Below are positions 1 through 9,511 of a stretch of 64,000 nucleotides of DNA, one piece after another. The notes under the pieces are model-generated. The model did not search any database, was not told the origin of the DNA, and saw nothing but the letters and a program-made list of their open reading frames with translations. The stretch spans positions 169,740,709-169,804,708 of the forward strand of contig CM076997.1 of assembly GCA_039090855.1 (NCBI GenBank), given 5' to 3'. Source of the stretch: Macrothele yani (taxonomy: Eukaryota; Arthropoda; Arachnida; Araneae; Macrothelidae). The stretch's first letter is position 1, and the number at the start of each line of letters is the position of its first letter. The position numbers and the translations under genes are program-made.

Positions 1-888
1 GCGGTTTCTGTGGTGCCAGGAACACAAGAACCTGACACATCAGCAATGGGGTCGAGTTCTCTTTAGGGATGAGAGCCGATATAGTCTCACGAGCGATTCT
101 GGATGTATACACATCTGAAGAGAGCAGGGAACACGCAATCACACCTCCAACATCATCGAAAGGGACCGGTTTGGAGATGGCGGAGTTCTCGTTTGGGGCG
201 GTATCATGCTTGGTAGCCGTACTGACCTCCACATCTTCCAAGGAGGTTCAGTCAGTGGTGTCCGCTGTTGTACCGAGGTTCTCCTGCCTCACGTGCATCT
301 GTTTAGAGGTGCTGTGGTTCCTGAGTTCCTCTTCATGGACGACAACGCTACACCTCATCGTACAGTGTCTGTCACAGAGCTGTTGGAGAGTGAACATATT
401 CAACGCATGGATTGGCCCGCAAGGTCCCCGGACTTAAATCCAATCGAACACGTGTGTGACCTTCTCAAGAGACGCTTGGCAGCACGTCACCAGCCGCCAG
501 CAACGATTCCGCAGCTGCGATTGGCGCTACAAGAGGAATGGGCCGCGATGCTTCAACAGCTCCTTGACAACCTCGTCCTCAGCATGGACAGACGTTGTAA
601 ATCCTGCAACGCAGTCCGGGGTGATCATATCCCCTACTAAAGACTGGATTTTTCTTGGCAGCCGCCTGCCACATGGACGTTTCTGTCTTCTGCCCAGTTG
701 TGCTCGAAGCTACCTTTTCAATAAAGTGCCCTTGTATCCTTTGGATTCCTTGTTTGGACAGTTTTGCTCACTTGTCCCATATTCTTACATCTTGGGGATC
801 TTATGGTATGATTTGAGTCGATGTGGAGCACTTCTGCACGACGTTACATTCGAAATATCGTCTCGTCCTTAATTTTTGCACGCCAGTG
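1..888 (+). mobile_element. Tc1-like DNA transposon, 3' part
   Basis: The left end lies outside the window. The right end is placed at 888 because ...CGCCAGTG is followed by TA at 889-890, the usual Tc1 target duplication. It contains the C-terminal two thirds of a DD34E transposase (2-640) and about 250 bp of 3' non-coding sequence. It is related to, but not the same as, the element at 44537-46086. Confidence 0.8.
2..640 (+). pseudogene. Tc1-like transposase (DD34E), truncated at window edge, one stop
   Basis: Tc1 transposases cut and paste their own element at TA dinucleotides using an RNase H-fold DDE domain. One frame is open from base 2 to the stop at 638-640 except for a TGA at 116-118. 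The first catalytic Asp lies in 'LFRDESRYSL', the second in 'MDDNATPHRT', and the Glu in 'SPDLNPIEHV'. I count 34 residues between the second Asp and the Glu. The reading ends in 'GDHIPY', much like the relative at 44537-46086 ('GHIPY'). The helix-turn-helix DNA-binding part is missing because the window starts inside the gene. A single in-frame stop with no frameshift suggests a recently lost copy. Confidence 0.85.
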
Positions 889-890
889 TA

Positions 891-1255
891 CGTCATTCAT
901 CAAAATGTCATTCACTGATTTACTGCACGAATGATAGTGGGATGAATGAAAAAAAATGAGAGAATTCGTCATGCCGTCTCACGCCTTGAAATATCGTATA
1001 ATTCAGTTTTTTAGATTTTTTTTTTAATTTTTCTGTTCCTTTGAACTCTGTATGCCTTTCTCATACATTTAATGAGAATCCCTACAACTTTTATCACCTT
1101 TCACAAACATTCACACAGATACTTGAGACCGGCATTTTTCATTCGTTTGATTTTTGGATGTATTTTTTTCCTGTGTCAAAATTTCTGTCCCAATCCACCC
1201 ATACGGTTTTGTTTGACACTATAAATCTTAGACTGGAAACATTGTGAAGTGTAAT
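891..1255. other. AT-rich stretch, no gene seen
   Basis: Between the end of a Tc1-like element and the start of a SINE. It has T-rich runs near 1015-1030 and no supported coding frame or repeat. Confidence 0.5.
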
Positions 1256-1532
1256 GGGCCGCGGGTGGCCTACTGGTCAGCGTTCGTGACTGCCAGGGAG
1301 AGGACCTTGGTTTTGATCTCAGGCAGGTACGATAGCTCGAACAACTAAATATCCAACGTGCGTCGGATGGGCACGTTAAACAATCGAGCCCGGGGTATTG
1401 GCCCCCCGGTAATAAATAAGGGCGTCTTACCTCGCTTCCGTGTCACTTTCCTATCGGGCATTCTAGCCCAAATCTCCTAGCTTCCTATTTCTAAGGGTTG
1501 TTTAAGACTTGGGGTCAGACACTCCCTTCCTA
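1256..1532 (+). mobile_element. SINE-A copy (tRNA-derived)
   Basis: It starts 'GGGCCGCGGGTGGCC' with an A-box-like TGGCCTACTGG. The B box is decayed here but clear in the second copy at 58679-58968 (minus, 'GGTTCGATCC' on the element strand). Both share the body 'AATAAGGGCGTCTT', then 'CACTTTCCTATCGGGC', and end near 'GGTCAGACACTCCC'. Two copies in opposite orientation, with unrelated flanks, support a dispersed SINE of about 280 bp. Confidence 0.75.
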
Positions 1533-1797
1533 AAATCCTCTACATATGATCTGATCTATGAAGTGTAGTAGGATGAAGAAAACAAGATTTAGTCACAATA
1601 ATTCGGCCTGAGAAAGATGGGTCAGAGCACTGCAAATTCTGGTCGATAAGAAAAATAAAACTTATTGTTATTAAACGTTGTGTTCTACAGCTTTGGAGTT
1701 TTGATGGGCTTTTTAAGTAGCTGCACACAAGAATTTAAAATTCACGTAGTCTTTAATAATGCTTAATCGTTTCAGATTTGTGAATCACATCTTTCTT

Positions 1798-2013
1798 TTC
1801 TTTTTTTTTTCGTCTAACGACCACCGTGAGCAACTCAATGGGATATAAGTAGTCACCCGTCCCTAATTTAGGGCCACTGACTCCAGGGAAGGGAGACAGC
1901 CAGTGCCGTAAGACAAACACAACATCCATGCTTCACGGGGATTCGAATCTGGACCCACATCGGACGAATGCTCTGAAGCTAGCACTTAGACCACTGCGCC
2001 AACCAGGGCGGCC
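1798..2013 (-). mobile_element. SINE-B copy (tRNA-derived)
   Basis: Full-length but mutated copy of the commonest SINE in the window. On its own strand the head runs from 2013 with the tRNA-like A and B boxes, followed by the body ('CACTGGCTGTCTCCC', 'CCTAAATTAGGGACGGG') and an A-rich tail, seen on the plus strand as a T run near 1798-1812. Confidence 0.85.
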
Positions 2014-2047
2014 AAATGACATAATTGAAATTGAATGAAATATTCGA

Positions 2048-2240
2048 ATGGAGCTGAACAGCTATTATTTCCTCACTATATCATCATCAGCAGCATCAAC
2101 AACAAAAACAATAATTATCAATCCAATGCTGTATGAAGGTCTCCCCAAGTTTCTTCCACAAATTCCTGTCTTGAGCCAATCTCCTCAGGTCATACTGACA
2201 CGCTCAGGAATTTCATCCAACCATTTTACACCAGAGGTGG
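2048..2240 (-). mobile_element. RTE LINE 3'-end relic
   Basis: Matches, with many differences, the antisense of the RTE 3' end seen at 3771-4000: a CATCATCAG tail-like run, then 'ATTATCAATCCA', 'GAAGGTCTCCCCAAGTTT' and 'AATTTCATCCA'. It covers only the last 60 or so codons of the LINE protein. Confidence 0.7.
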
Positions 2241-3234
2241 AAGCGGGTCATGGGTCAGAGGGTCAACAGGTTGACAATTTCTTGCGGGCCAAAAGGGTCA
2301 GATCAAGGTGTTCCTAACCGGATTTCGACCCGGTTTTACTTGTTTTATTTTTCAAAAGAAAAATGCGTACTGTGAAATTTTGTGTCAGATGCTGGCGCCA
2401 GCAGAGTGAAAAATGATTTGTTATGTAAAACTATTTCCAGCTCTTTCTTAAAGCAAAGGAGATTTCTACCGACCGACGATACCATATCGCAAAATGATAC
2501 TTCCTTTGCGTTTGTTTTCAGAGAAATAGTGAGATGCAAGATACAGGCAAACACCTGTGGCCTGCGTCTCTGGTGATTCACTCTCTTACACCCCACGTGT
2601 CGCATTGTAAGACTGAGAGTTACTTTTTACATCGCATCTTTTGCATTGAGCATTCAGAGGTTTTCGTTTGCCGTTCTAACATCCCGTTCCTTTACACGTC
2701 GTATCGGAATTAATGCCTTATTTGTTAATATGGATGAATTTAATATTAAGGAGATTGTAAAAGGTGTCGAGGCCAACAAATACATGCTTGTTGAGAAAAA
2801 AGGGAAGAGTGAATGGTGGAAGTTGTTTCGTCTCGTCAAGAAACCAGAATATGTTTCACAGCAACACCAGTTTTCACGAATTTGTGATGAGTTGAAAGTT
2901 TCGAAAATGTGAATGTTGATTTCTTGAGTGTTCCTTCCTTCTGAGGGGTAATAATGAAATTAACATCCACATTTTAAAAACTTCAACTCATCCAAAGCTG
3001 GTGAAAATTGGTGTTGCTGCGAAACATATTCTGAAGTTTGATATGTTATCAAGAAAGCAGCCAAAACTGAAATTAAAAATACACAAGTTACTTAATTCAA
3101 ACATTTTAACTATAGCACCATCAAAATTAAGTGGAACAGCTTTAACATTACCACGAAGGGAGTTCTTGACTCTCGTCATTAGGTGTCTTTCATACTTCTG
3201 AACACACCTGCAAATCCTGAGGGTTGCTGGGATG
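2241..3234. other. Unclassified; possible transposase N-terminal relic
   Basis: Holds a GACCCG/GGGTC-rich patch (2241-2340) that resembles 6985-7060. A plus-strand frame starts at 2730 ('MDEFNIKEIVKG', then 'SEWWKLFRLV') and closes at 2910-2912; it looks faintly like the start of a BED-finger (hAT-type) transposase but has no clear zinc ligands. A second short open stretch follows at 3001-3201. I cannot assign either. Confidence 0.25.
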
Positions 3235-3245
3235 TCTTCAGTATC

Positions 3246-3477
3246 TTTTTTTTTTTTTTTTTTTTTTTTATTGGAGGTTAAAGGACCACCGTGAGCAACT
3301 CAATGGGCTATAAGCAGTCGCCCGTCCCTAATTTAGGGTCACTGTTTCCAGGGAAGGCAGAGAGCCAGTGCCGTAAGACAAACACAACATCCGTGCCTCA
3401 CCGGGATTCGCACCCGGACCCCTTTCGGACGAATGATCAGAGGCCAACGCCTTAGACCACTGCGCCACCGGGGCGGC
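3246..3477 (-). mobile_element. SINE-B copy with 11-bp target duplication
   Basis: Flanked by perfect direct repeats TCTTCAGTATC (3235-3245 and 3479-3489). The element strand begins at 3477 with GCCGCCCCGGTGGCGCAG, has the B box GGTGCGAATCCC, and ends in a long A tail (T run 3246-3270 on the plus strand). The perfect duplication and long tail mark LINE-assisted insertion. Confidence 0.95.
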
Positions 3478-3770
3478 ATCTTCAGTATCAGTGGAGTAGG
3501 AAGTTCTATTAACCGTGCCTTGGGGGACAATGTGTACATTTGGCTGATGTGACATTCTTTATGCTTATTAATTTCCAGGTTTGTCGTGAGTTATAATTCT
3601 TAGCATCTGTGTTCCTCATTTCAGGCATGTGGTCGGTGGTTGGGGATGACTTTCCCTGACGAGTGGTCCTCGGCCGCAGGCCACATGATTATTTGAAATT
3701 TTCTTTTGAAATTGTATTGTGACAGTGTGACTGAGTGTGTGACTTGAGTGAAATATAGTTTTATATATTT

Positions 3771-6700
3771 ATCATCATCATCATCATCATCATTGTCAAC
3801 CATTATCAATCCACTGCTGGACGAAGGTCTCCCCAAGTTTCCTCCACAACGGTCTGTCTTGTGCCAGTCTCCTCCATGTCACTCCCGCATACTTTCGAAT
3901 TTCATCCACCCATCTTCCATGTGGTCTTCTTCTGGGTCTTTTCCTGTCCCTTGGAATCCAATCTAAAATTTCGGCTGTCCATCGATGGTCTGTCCTTCTG
4001 GCAGTATGTCCAGCCCATTGCCATTTCAGGGATTTAACTCTGATCATGATGTCTTCCACTCTTGTCATTTTTCGGATTCACGAGTTCCTCTTCTTATCTC
4101 TCCTGGTTACACCAAGCATGCATTTCTTTATACTATTTTGAGTTGAAGTGTCTGCAGCCTGTGTATGTCTCTTTTAGTTAAGGTCCACGTCTCTGCACCA
4201 TACGTAAGCACTGGAAGGATGCATTGATTAAACACTTTTCTTTTAAGACATAATGGCATGTTGATCTTGAAAATTATGCTGTTTCTTCCAAAAGCTCTCC
4301 AGGCAAGTTTTGTACGCCGATTAATTTCTTCATCAATGTGACCCTCACTTGATATTTGCTGTACAAGATAAATGTAGGTATTGGTTATCTCCAGCTTTTC
4401 TCTATCAATCGATAAATCTTCATTTCTTGTAAAAGCATTGAACATCACTTTTGTCTTCTGAAAGTTCATTTTTAATCCCACTTCTTTACTCTTGTCAGCA
4501 AGTTCCTGGATCATACTCTGCAGCTCTGATGGGGTAGTTGCAAAAATGACTATGTCATCAGCAAAACGAAGGTGGGTTAGATAATCTCCATTAATCTTCA
4601 TCCCTTTTTTTCTTAGTTCAGTGATTAAAAGACATTTTCCAATGTGGCATTAAAGAGCTTCGGATATATGGTGTTACCTTGTCTCACTCCTTTTCCAATT
4701 TTTATGTGCGTTGTATTTTCAAACAGCCGAATCTTTGCAATTGCATTTTCATAGATGTTATTAAAAATATTAATGTACGCATCTTCAATACCACAGGATT
4801 TCATAGCCATTGTAACTGCTGATGGTTTCACCGAATCAAAGGCTTTTGCATAATCGATAAAAGCCATGCACAATGGAAGTTCATATTCCCTTGCTCTTTC
4901 AATTAGTTCTCTCAGTATGTGATCTATTGTGCTGTAGCCACTCCTGAATCCAGCTTGTTCTCTCGGTTGAGCCACGTCCAGTGTTACCTTCAAGCGGTGT
5001 GAAAGAACTTTAGTGAAGATTTTATAAACCACTGATAGGAGGCTGATAGGTCTGTAGTTCCTTAGATCCTCAATGTCACCTTTTTTGTAGCAAGATCATT
5101 GTAGCGTTGTTCCAATCCTCAGGAATGTTCCCTTCATTAAGGCATCGAGTGTAAATTTGGGCGAGTACTGTTTCGATTTCTCCACTTGCTTCTTGTATGA
5201 TGTCTACAGTAATTCCATCTTCTCCTGGAGCTTTTCCCCGCTTCATGTTCTTGATTGCATGTGCAACTTCTGCTGGGAGGACTGGAAGAACTCTGGTACT
5301 GGTTCCTTTCATGATGTCTGGAGTACATGTATCATCATTTTCATATAATTTAGAGTAGAAATCTTTCACTCTTGTCAAAATTTTGCCTCTATTTCTTGTT
5401 ACAGAACCATCTTCTTTTCTCAGTGCCATAATCTGTTTTCTTCCCTTGCTGAGATGTCCCTTTGGTTGTTTTCAATTGCTTTCCTTACTAGTTCACAGTT
5501 GAATTTCCTTACGTCTTCAGTGATACTTTTTCGTACTGTCTTGCATAGCTCAATATATTCCACTTTGGAAGTCACATCTTCTTTAGTTGTCCTCATCTCT
5601 ATTCTTTTTTGCATCAACATTTTGGTTTTTCCTGATAATTTGTTCACATGCAACTTGTTCTTAGACATAGCTAATTTTGTTGCTGTTTCCATAAGAGCTT
5701 TGGTTACTTTTCTGTTAACTTCAGAAATATCCACTTCTTCCGATGTTAGGCCTTCTAAAGCAGAGAATCTGTTCTCCAGTTCCAACTTGAAGGTATTATG
5801 GTGTTTTTAAGGTTGGTTAGGTCAATACATTTTGTTTGTCTTATGAGCTTGCTACGTTCGAGTTTAGTGTTGAGGTGCATCTTACATCTCACCAATCTAT
5901 GGTCACTACCTGTGTTGAACTTGTTTAGCACACTGCAGTCTTCTATGACAAATTTTTTGTTACACATAATAAAATCAATTTCACTTGTCGTCCCATTTGG
6001 ATGTCTCCATGTCCATTTCCTGTATGGCTTTTTCTTGAAAAAGGAGTTCAAGATGAAAAACCCTTCTGCCTCTGCAAATTCAACGAGAGTATTTCCACGC
6101 TGGTTTCTGTTGCTGTGACCGAATTTACCTACTGAAGTTTCATTCTGTTGTCGTTGCCCTATTTTTGCATTGAAATCTCCCATAATTATCTTCAAGTGCT
6201 GCTCACCTTTATTATTTAGATGACGAATTTCCTCATAAAATTCTTCAATTTCTTCTTCAGGATGACTTGTGGTGGGTTCATAAGTTTGAATAATCTGAGC
6301 CTGGTATCTTCTCGAGAGTTAGATAACGAGTCGTGCAGCTCTGTCATTAGAACTTTCAACTTCTACAACTTTATCCTTCAGTTTCTTGTTTATTATAAAT
6401 CCAACACCACTAGTTCTGTCAGTATCAGTCCCACGATAGTAGATGAGATGTCCACTTTTCAGTTCGATGAGATCTTCTCCTTTTCTCCTTACCTCACTTA
6501 GCCCCACGATGTCCCACTTGATCCTTTGTAGTTCCTCTTCCAATTCAAGAAGCCTTGAATCAGAAGATAGGGAGCGTCCATTATACGTAGCCAAGGTCAG
6601 CATCAGATGGCAGCCTAGTCCGGTCCTCCGGGGATTCTTAGCACCATCTGCCTTCATGTCGCACTGGCCGCTGCCTTGGCCAGGTACATTCCAGCTGCCG

Positions 6701-6943
6701 GAGACTGAGGGCCAAAATTTAAGTTGTGGAGTCATTTTGGAGGGGTTTGGCCATAACTCACCACGCTGGCCAAGCGGGTTGGTGAGTGTGGGATAGCATT
6801 TCCTCTAATCCCGATGGTATAGTTATACCGCTATTGGTGGTCGTCAGAGCCCCTATAGTGGGAACAGGATGCGCCACGAGAAGGCGGGGTTGACATTTGT
6901 CAAGGAGAGGCTGTGATGTTACGCATCACCTGACCTTACATCC

Positions 6944-6944
<1 letters not shown>
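3771..6944 (-). mobile_element. RTE-type LINE, near full length, inactive
   Basis: Non-LTR retrotransposon in reverse orientation. Its 3' tail is the (CAT)n run at 3772-3792 (GATGAT on the element strand), typical of the RTE clade, which ends in short repeats rather than poly(A). The coding part runs 6735 to 3796 with an endonuclease then a reverse transcriptase. About 200 bp of 5' leader (6735-6940) matches the leader of the copy at 22083-22268. It abuts a (TA)n run at 6947. Confidence 0.9.
3796..6735 (-). pseudogene. RTE endonuclease/reverse transcriptase, broken
   Basis: A single long polyprotein, now broken into at least six frames by indels. Order on the minus strand: apurinic-type endonuclease with 'LATYNGRSL' (near 6590), 'WDIVGLSEVR', 'MGDFNAKIG' (near 6180) and 'GSDHRLVR' (near 5905); linker; reverse transcriptase with motif A 'FIDYAKAFDSV' (near 4850), motif B 'GVRQGNTIYPK' (near 4680) and motif C 'FADDIVIFA' (near 4560); then the C-terminal 'WQWAGHTARRTDHRW' region. 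The usual Asp of motif B (RQGD) is Asn here. The family nicks DNA with the endonuclease and copies its RNA onto the free end. This copy cannot encode an intact enzyme. Confidence 0.9.

Positions 6945-6946
<2 letters not shown>

Positions 6947-6976
<30 letters not shown>
6947..6976. repeat. (TA)n microsatellite
   Basis: About 15 uninterrupted TA units directly beside the 5' end of the RTE copy. TA runs are frequent insertion sites for several element types here. Confidence 0.95.
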
Positions 6977-6977
<1 letters not shown>

Positions 6978-7432
6978 CAAAGCAGATTTGTCCGGGTCAA
7001 GTACGAATCGGGTCCAATTATGTGACATCCGAGTAGGGCCAGGTCCAAACTTTTTGACCCGTTTCTAACTCTGTTTTCCACATGGTCTTTTTATTTGTTT
7101 TTTCCTGTGCCTTAGAATTTAGTCGATTATTTTAGTTGTCCAACGGCGGTCAGTTCTTCCAGCAATATGTCCAGATGTCTATCCATTGCCATTTTAAGGG
7201 ATTTTACCTTGATTATGATGCCAGATTTCCTTATCTTGATTACGATGAGCCACTTTTCTGATCCATGAGTTCCTCTTCCTATCTCTCTTGGTTAACCAAA
7301 CATGCACCTCTCCACCCTTCTTTCAGTAGTTTGAAGCATCTGGACGTATTTTTTAGTTAAACTCCATATCTCAGATCGCCACTCCGGCAGCCCAGTGATC
7401 TGAGCGCTGGATTAAAAAAAGGGTAGAGAGGT

Positions 7433-7595
7433 TGTGACGTACCTGCCAGCAGGACGCACACGACATAAAGGCAGATAGGAATCAGAAAAAATGTCTGCGT
7501 AGCTCAGTTGGTAGAGCGACTTGTTCCGGAATAAGCGGCCTCGGGTTCGAATCCCGGCGTAGACCAGAAATGACGGAGAAATTTACTTCGTTATA
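7433..7595 (+). repeat. Left LTR of the TRIM
   Basis: Starts TGTGACGTACC and ends ACTTCGTTATA. The ends are imperfect inverted repeats (TGTGACG against CGTTATA, 5 of 7 pairs). It carries the tRNA-like segment with intact A and B boxes. Confidence 0.85.
7493..7564 (+). ncRNA. tRNA-like segment inside left LTR
   Basis: A 72-nt cloverleaf-like sequence. The acceptor stem GTCTGCG/CGTAGAC pairs 7 of 7 (one G-T), the D arm GCTC/GAGC pairs fully, and the T arm TCGGG/CCCGG pairs with loop TTCGAAT. The A box (TAGCTCAGTTGG) and B box (GGTTCGAATCC) fit the RNA polymerase III consensus. The anticodon arm is poor: the best stem CTTGT/ATAAG leaves a 6-nt loop, with CCG at the expected anticodon place. It is therefore unlikely to be a working tRNA; a promoter or structural role is more likely. 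The first TTTT downstream is at 7758-7761. Confidence 0.7.
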
Positions 7596-7596
7596 A

Positions 7597-7608
7597 TGGC
7601 GCCCGAAC
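7597..7608 (+). promoter_or_regulatory. Primer-binding site of the TRIM
   Basis: TGGCGCCCGAAC lies one base after the left LTR. It is complementary to the last 12 nt (with CCA) of animal tRNA-Lys, as recalled from that family, and the TGG start is diagnostic of LTR elements. The next eight bases (CTATCCGG, overlapping by one) match the complement of the 5' side of tRNA-Lys, which may be chance. Confidence 0.75.
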
Positions 7609-7845
7609 TATCCGGATGACCCGGCCGTTCAAAATCTCGCATTGGTGTGATGTTATTTCCACACCGCGAGACAGGAAAAATCAGAGAATTCCTTCTCCAG
7701 CGCTTCAAAAAATAAAAATGTGTGATGTTGCATTCCACACAGCAGATTGACTGGGAGTTTTCAAGTGCACGTTCTACAGTGGATGGCTGCCTGCAACGAT
7801 TCATGGTCACGGCTGACCCGTGGGCCATGCCCCCGGCCCTCTTTC

Positions 7846-7855
7846 GGGGGGGAGA
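7846..7855 (+). promoter_or_regulatory. Polypurine tract of the TRIM
   Basis: GGGGGGGAGA, ten purines in a row ending exactly at the base before the right LTR. This is the expected position of the plus-strand primer in LTR retrotransposons. Confidence 0.8.
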
Positions 7856-8018
7856 TGTGACGTACCTGCCAGCAGGACGCACACGACATAAAGGCAGATA
7901 GGAATCAGAACAAATGTCTGCGTAGCTCAGTTGGTAGAGCGACTTGTTCCGGAATAAGCGGCCTCGAATTCGAATCCCGGCGTAGACCAGAAATGACGGA
8001 GAAATTTACTTCGTTATA
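7856..8018 (+). repeat. Right LTR of the TRIM
   Basis: Same length as the left LTR with three substitutions. Two of them change the B box of its tRNA-like segment from GGTTCGAATCC to AATTCGAATCC. Confidence 0.85.
7916..7987 (+). ncRNA. tRNA-like segment inside right LTR, B box damaged
   Basis: Counterpart of 7493-7564. The acceptor and D stems are unchanged. The GG-to-AA change weakens both the T stem and the B box. Confidence 0.65.
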
Positions 8019-8690
8019 AGGTGTATGTTTTCGACCTTGATGGGTCCGGGTTTTTCTTATGTTTTCGACCTTGATGGTTTGAAAGACGGGTTGAGAGGTG
8101 CATGTTTTCGACCTTGATGGGTCCTGGTTCGAATCTCGTAAGGTATGCGTGTTGTGTTTGCCTTCCGCTTCGGCTCTATCCCTTCCCTGAATCCAGTTTC
8201 CCTAAATCATGAATGGGGAACTGCTTATAACCCGTTGAGTTGTTCGCGGTTTCGTTAATCCCCAAAACGGAAAATCATGTCTTAGATATATATGTAAAGA
8301 CTGTAAGGATGCGATGATTAAACATTTTTATTTTAAGTCATAATGGTAAATTGCTCTTGAAAATTGTATTATTTCTCCCAAATGCTCTCAAATAAAGTTT
8401 TATTACGCCAATTAATCTCTTCTTCGATATGGCTGTTGCTTGATATCTGTTGTCCAGGGTAAATGTAGCCACCGGTTGCTTCTAGGTTTGCTCCATCAGT
8501 AGCTAAATCTTCAGTCCTTTTAAAAGCATTATCATTTTAATCCCACTTCCCTACTCTTGTCAGCAAGTTCCTAGACCATACTCCTCACAATATATGGACC
8601 CGTTTATATTCTGCCACGAAAGCAGAATTACCAGATATTGTATTCGCTCTACAGAAGTTCCGTTTTTAATTAAATCATTGCAAATTCAAA

Positions 8691-8906
8691 CTGCTGCCTC
8701 GGTGGCGCAGTGGTCTAAGCGATGGCCTCTGATCATTCGTCCGAAAGGGATTCGGGTTCAAATCCCGGTGAGTCATGGATGTTGTGTTTGTCTTACGGCA
8801 CTGGCTCTCTCCCTTCCCTGGAACCAGCAACCCTAAATTAGGGACGGGCGACTGCTTATAGCCCATTGAGTTGCTCACGGTGGTCGTTAAACCTCCAACC
8901 AAAAAA
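8691..8906 (+). mobile_element. SINE-B copy with 9-bp target duplication
   Basis: Flanked by AAATTCAAA (8682-8690 and 8907-8915). A box TGGCGCAGTGG, B box GGTTCAAATCC, body as in the other copies, short A tail. Confidence 0.93.
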
Positions 8907-8915
8907 AAATTCAAA

Positions 8916-9290
8916 TTATTATGGATCACGCATCTCTACAACATTTGAATACTGCTAAAAATATGTCAATTCTGCTTTTAAAGCGGGGCTAGAAATCACA
9001 AGAGTATACTCTTTCAATTTCTTATTAAGTGGGAAAAAATCAATTCCCGATTGCGTTATCTTAAGATCCACGTAAAATGAAAAACGAAATTGAAAACGCG
9101 GATGATGATTCACAGTTCTTATTGTTGAAAATTGAAATTACTTCAAGAAAACAAATCATTGAAGTTCGTTGTTTCAAATACACCAGACTGTGAATGCACA
9201 GGAAACGCATATAGCATATTAAATCCGTTTATTTTTGCGGTGTAATAAGCACGAAGATTCGCCAAGCTTTAATAAGACAATGAGATGAGT
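8916..9290. other. AT-rich stretch, no gene seen
   Basis: Between two SINE-B copies. No frame, repeat or RNA gene is supported. Confidence 0.5.
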
Positions 9291-9511
9291 GCCGCCCCGG
9301 TGGCGCAGTGGTCTAAGCGATGGCCTCTGATCATTCGTCCGAAAGGGGTCTGGGTTCGAATACCGGTGAGTCATGGATGTTGTGTTTGTCTTACGGCACT
9401 GGCTCTCTCCCTTCCCTGGAACCAGTGACCCTAAATTAGGGACGGGCGACTGCTTATAGCCCATTGAGTTGCTCACGGTGGTCGTTAAACCTCCAATCAA
9501 AAAAAGAAAAT
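9291..9511 (+). mobile_element. SINE-B copy with 9-bp target duplication
   Basis: Flanked by CAATGAGAT (9278-9286 and 9512-9520). It begins GCCGCCCCGGTGGCGCAG and ends CCTCCAATC plus an A tail. It is one of the best preserved copies and can serve as the family reference. Confidence 0.95.

Larger units (their letters stand above)
7433..8018 (+). mobile_element. TRIM: miniature LTR retrotransposon with tRNA-like LTRs
   Basis: Two 163-bp direct repeats (7433-7595 and 7856-8018) differ at three positions and enclose 260 bp. Just inside the left repeat is TGGCGCCCGAAC, a typical tRNA primer-binding site. Just before the right repeat is a 10-nt all-purine tract (7846-7855). The host sequence AGGT is duplicated (7429-7432 and 8019-8022), as in LTR-element integration. 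No coding frame is present, so it would depend on another element's enzymes. Each LTR holds a 72-nt tRNA-shaped segment. The insertion is confirmed by a nearby sequence that keeps the empty site (GAGAGGTGCATG near 8092-8103). The LTR ends are TGTGACG...CGTTATA rather than the canonical TG...CA. Confidence 0.85.
7376..8272 (+). mobile_element. SINE-B copy, decayed and interrupted by a TRIM
   Basis: The head (7376-7432) and body (8023-8272) are recognisable: 'GTTCGAATCTCG', 'GTGTTGTGTTTGCC', 'CTCTATCCCTTCCCTG', 'CTGCTTATAACCC' and 'GTTGAGTTGTTCGCGG'. The middle has an internal duplication in which 'TGTTTTCGACCTTGATGG' appears three times (near 8025, 8060 and 8105). One repeat (8086-8115) preserves the sequence that existed before the TRIM inserted. 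Confidence 0.7.
7070..8590 (-). mobile_element. RTE LINE relic split by a SINE
   Basis: Two diverged pieces of RTE antisense sequence, 7070-7375 and 8273-8590, line up consecutively with the coding region of the RTE copies (for example 'TTCCTCTTCCTATCTCTCTT' and 'ATTAAACATTTTTATTTTAAG'). The gap between them is filled by a SINE-B copy plus a TRIM. An imperfect 8-bp duplication (TCTCAGAT near 7370 and TCTTAGAT near 8280) marks the SINE insertion. Confidence 0.75.

Noticed and set aside
2730..2912. hAT transposase BED-finger gene
   Set aside because: The opening resembles such proteins, but the zinc-binding residues are not visible and the frame ends after 61 codons. Kept only as an unclassified stretch.
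3339..3555. Conserved short proteins such as 'PRWRSGLRRWPLIIRPKG'
   Set aside because: These are translations of the SINE-B head and recur wherever the SINE lies (8594, 8675, 9219, 39645). They are repeats, not genes.
3621..3836. Small acidic protein (poly-Asp) on the minus strand
   Set aside because: The Asp run is the (GAT)n tail of an RTE LINE read as codons. The same artefact gives Met runs at 25180-25200 and 30418-30440.
7493..7564. A functional tRNA gene
   Set aside because: Acceptor, D and T arms fit, but the anticodon arm does not form a normal 5-bp stem with a 7-nt loop, there is no nearby T-run terminator, and the sequence sits at the same place in both LTRs of a TRIM.
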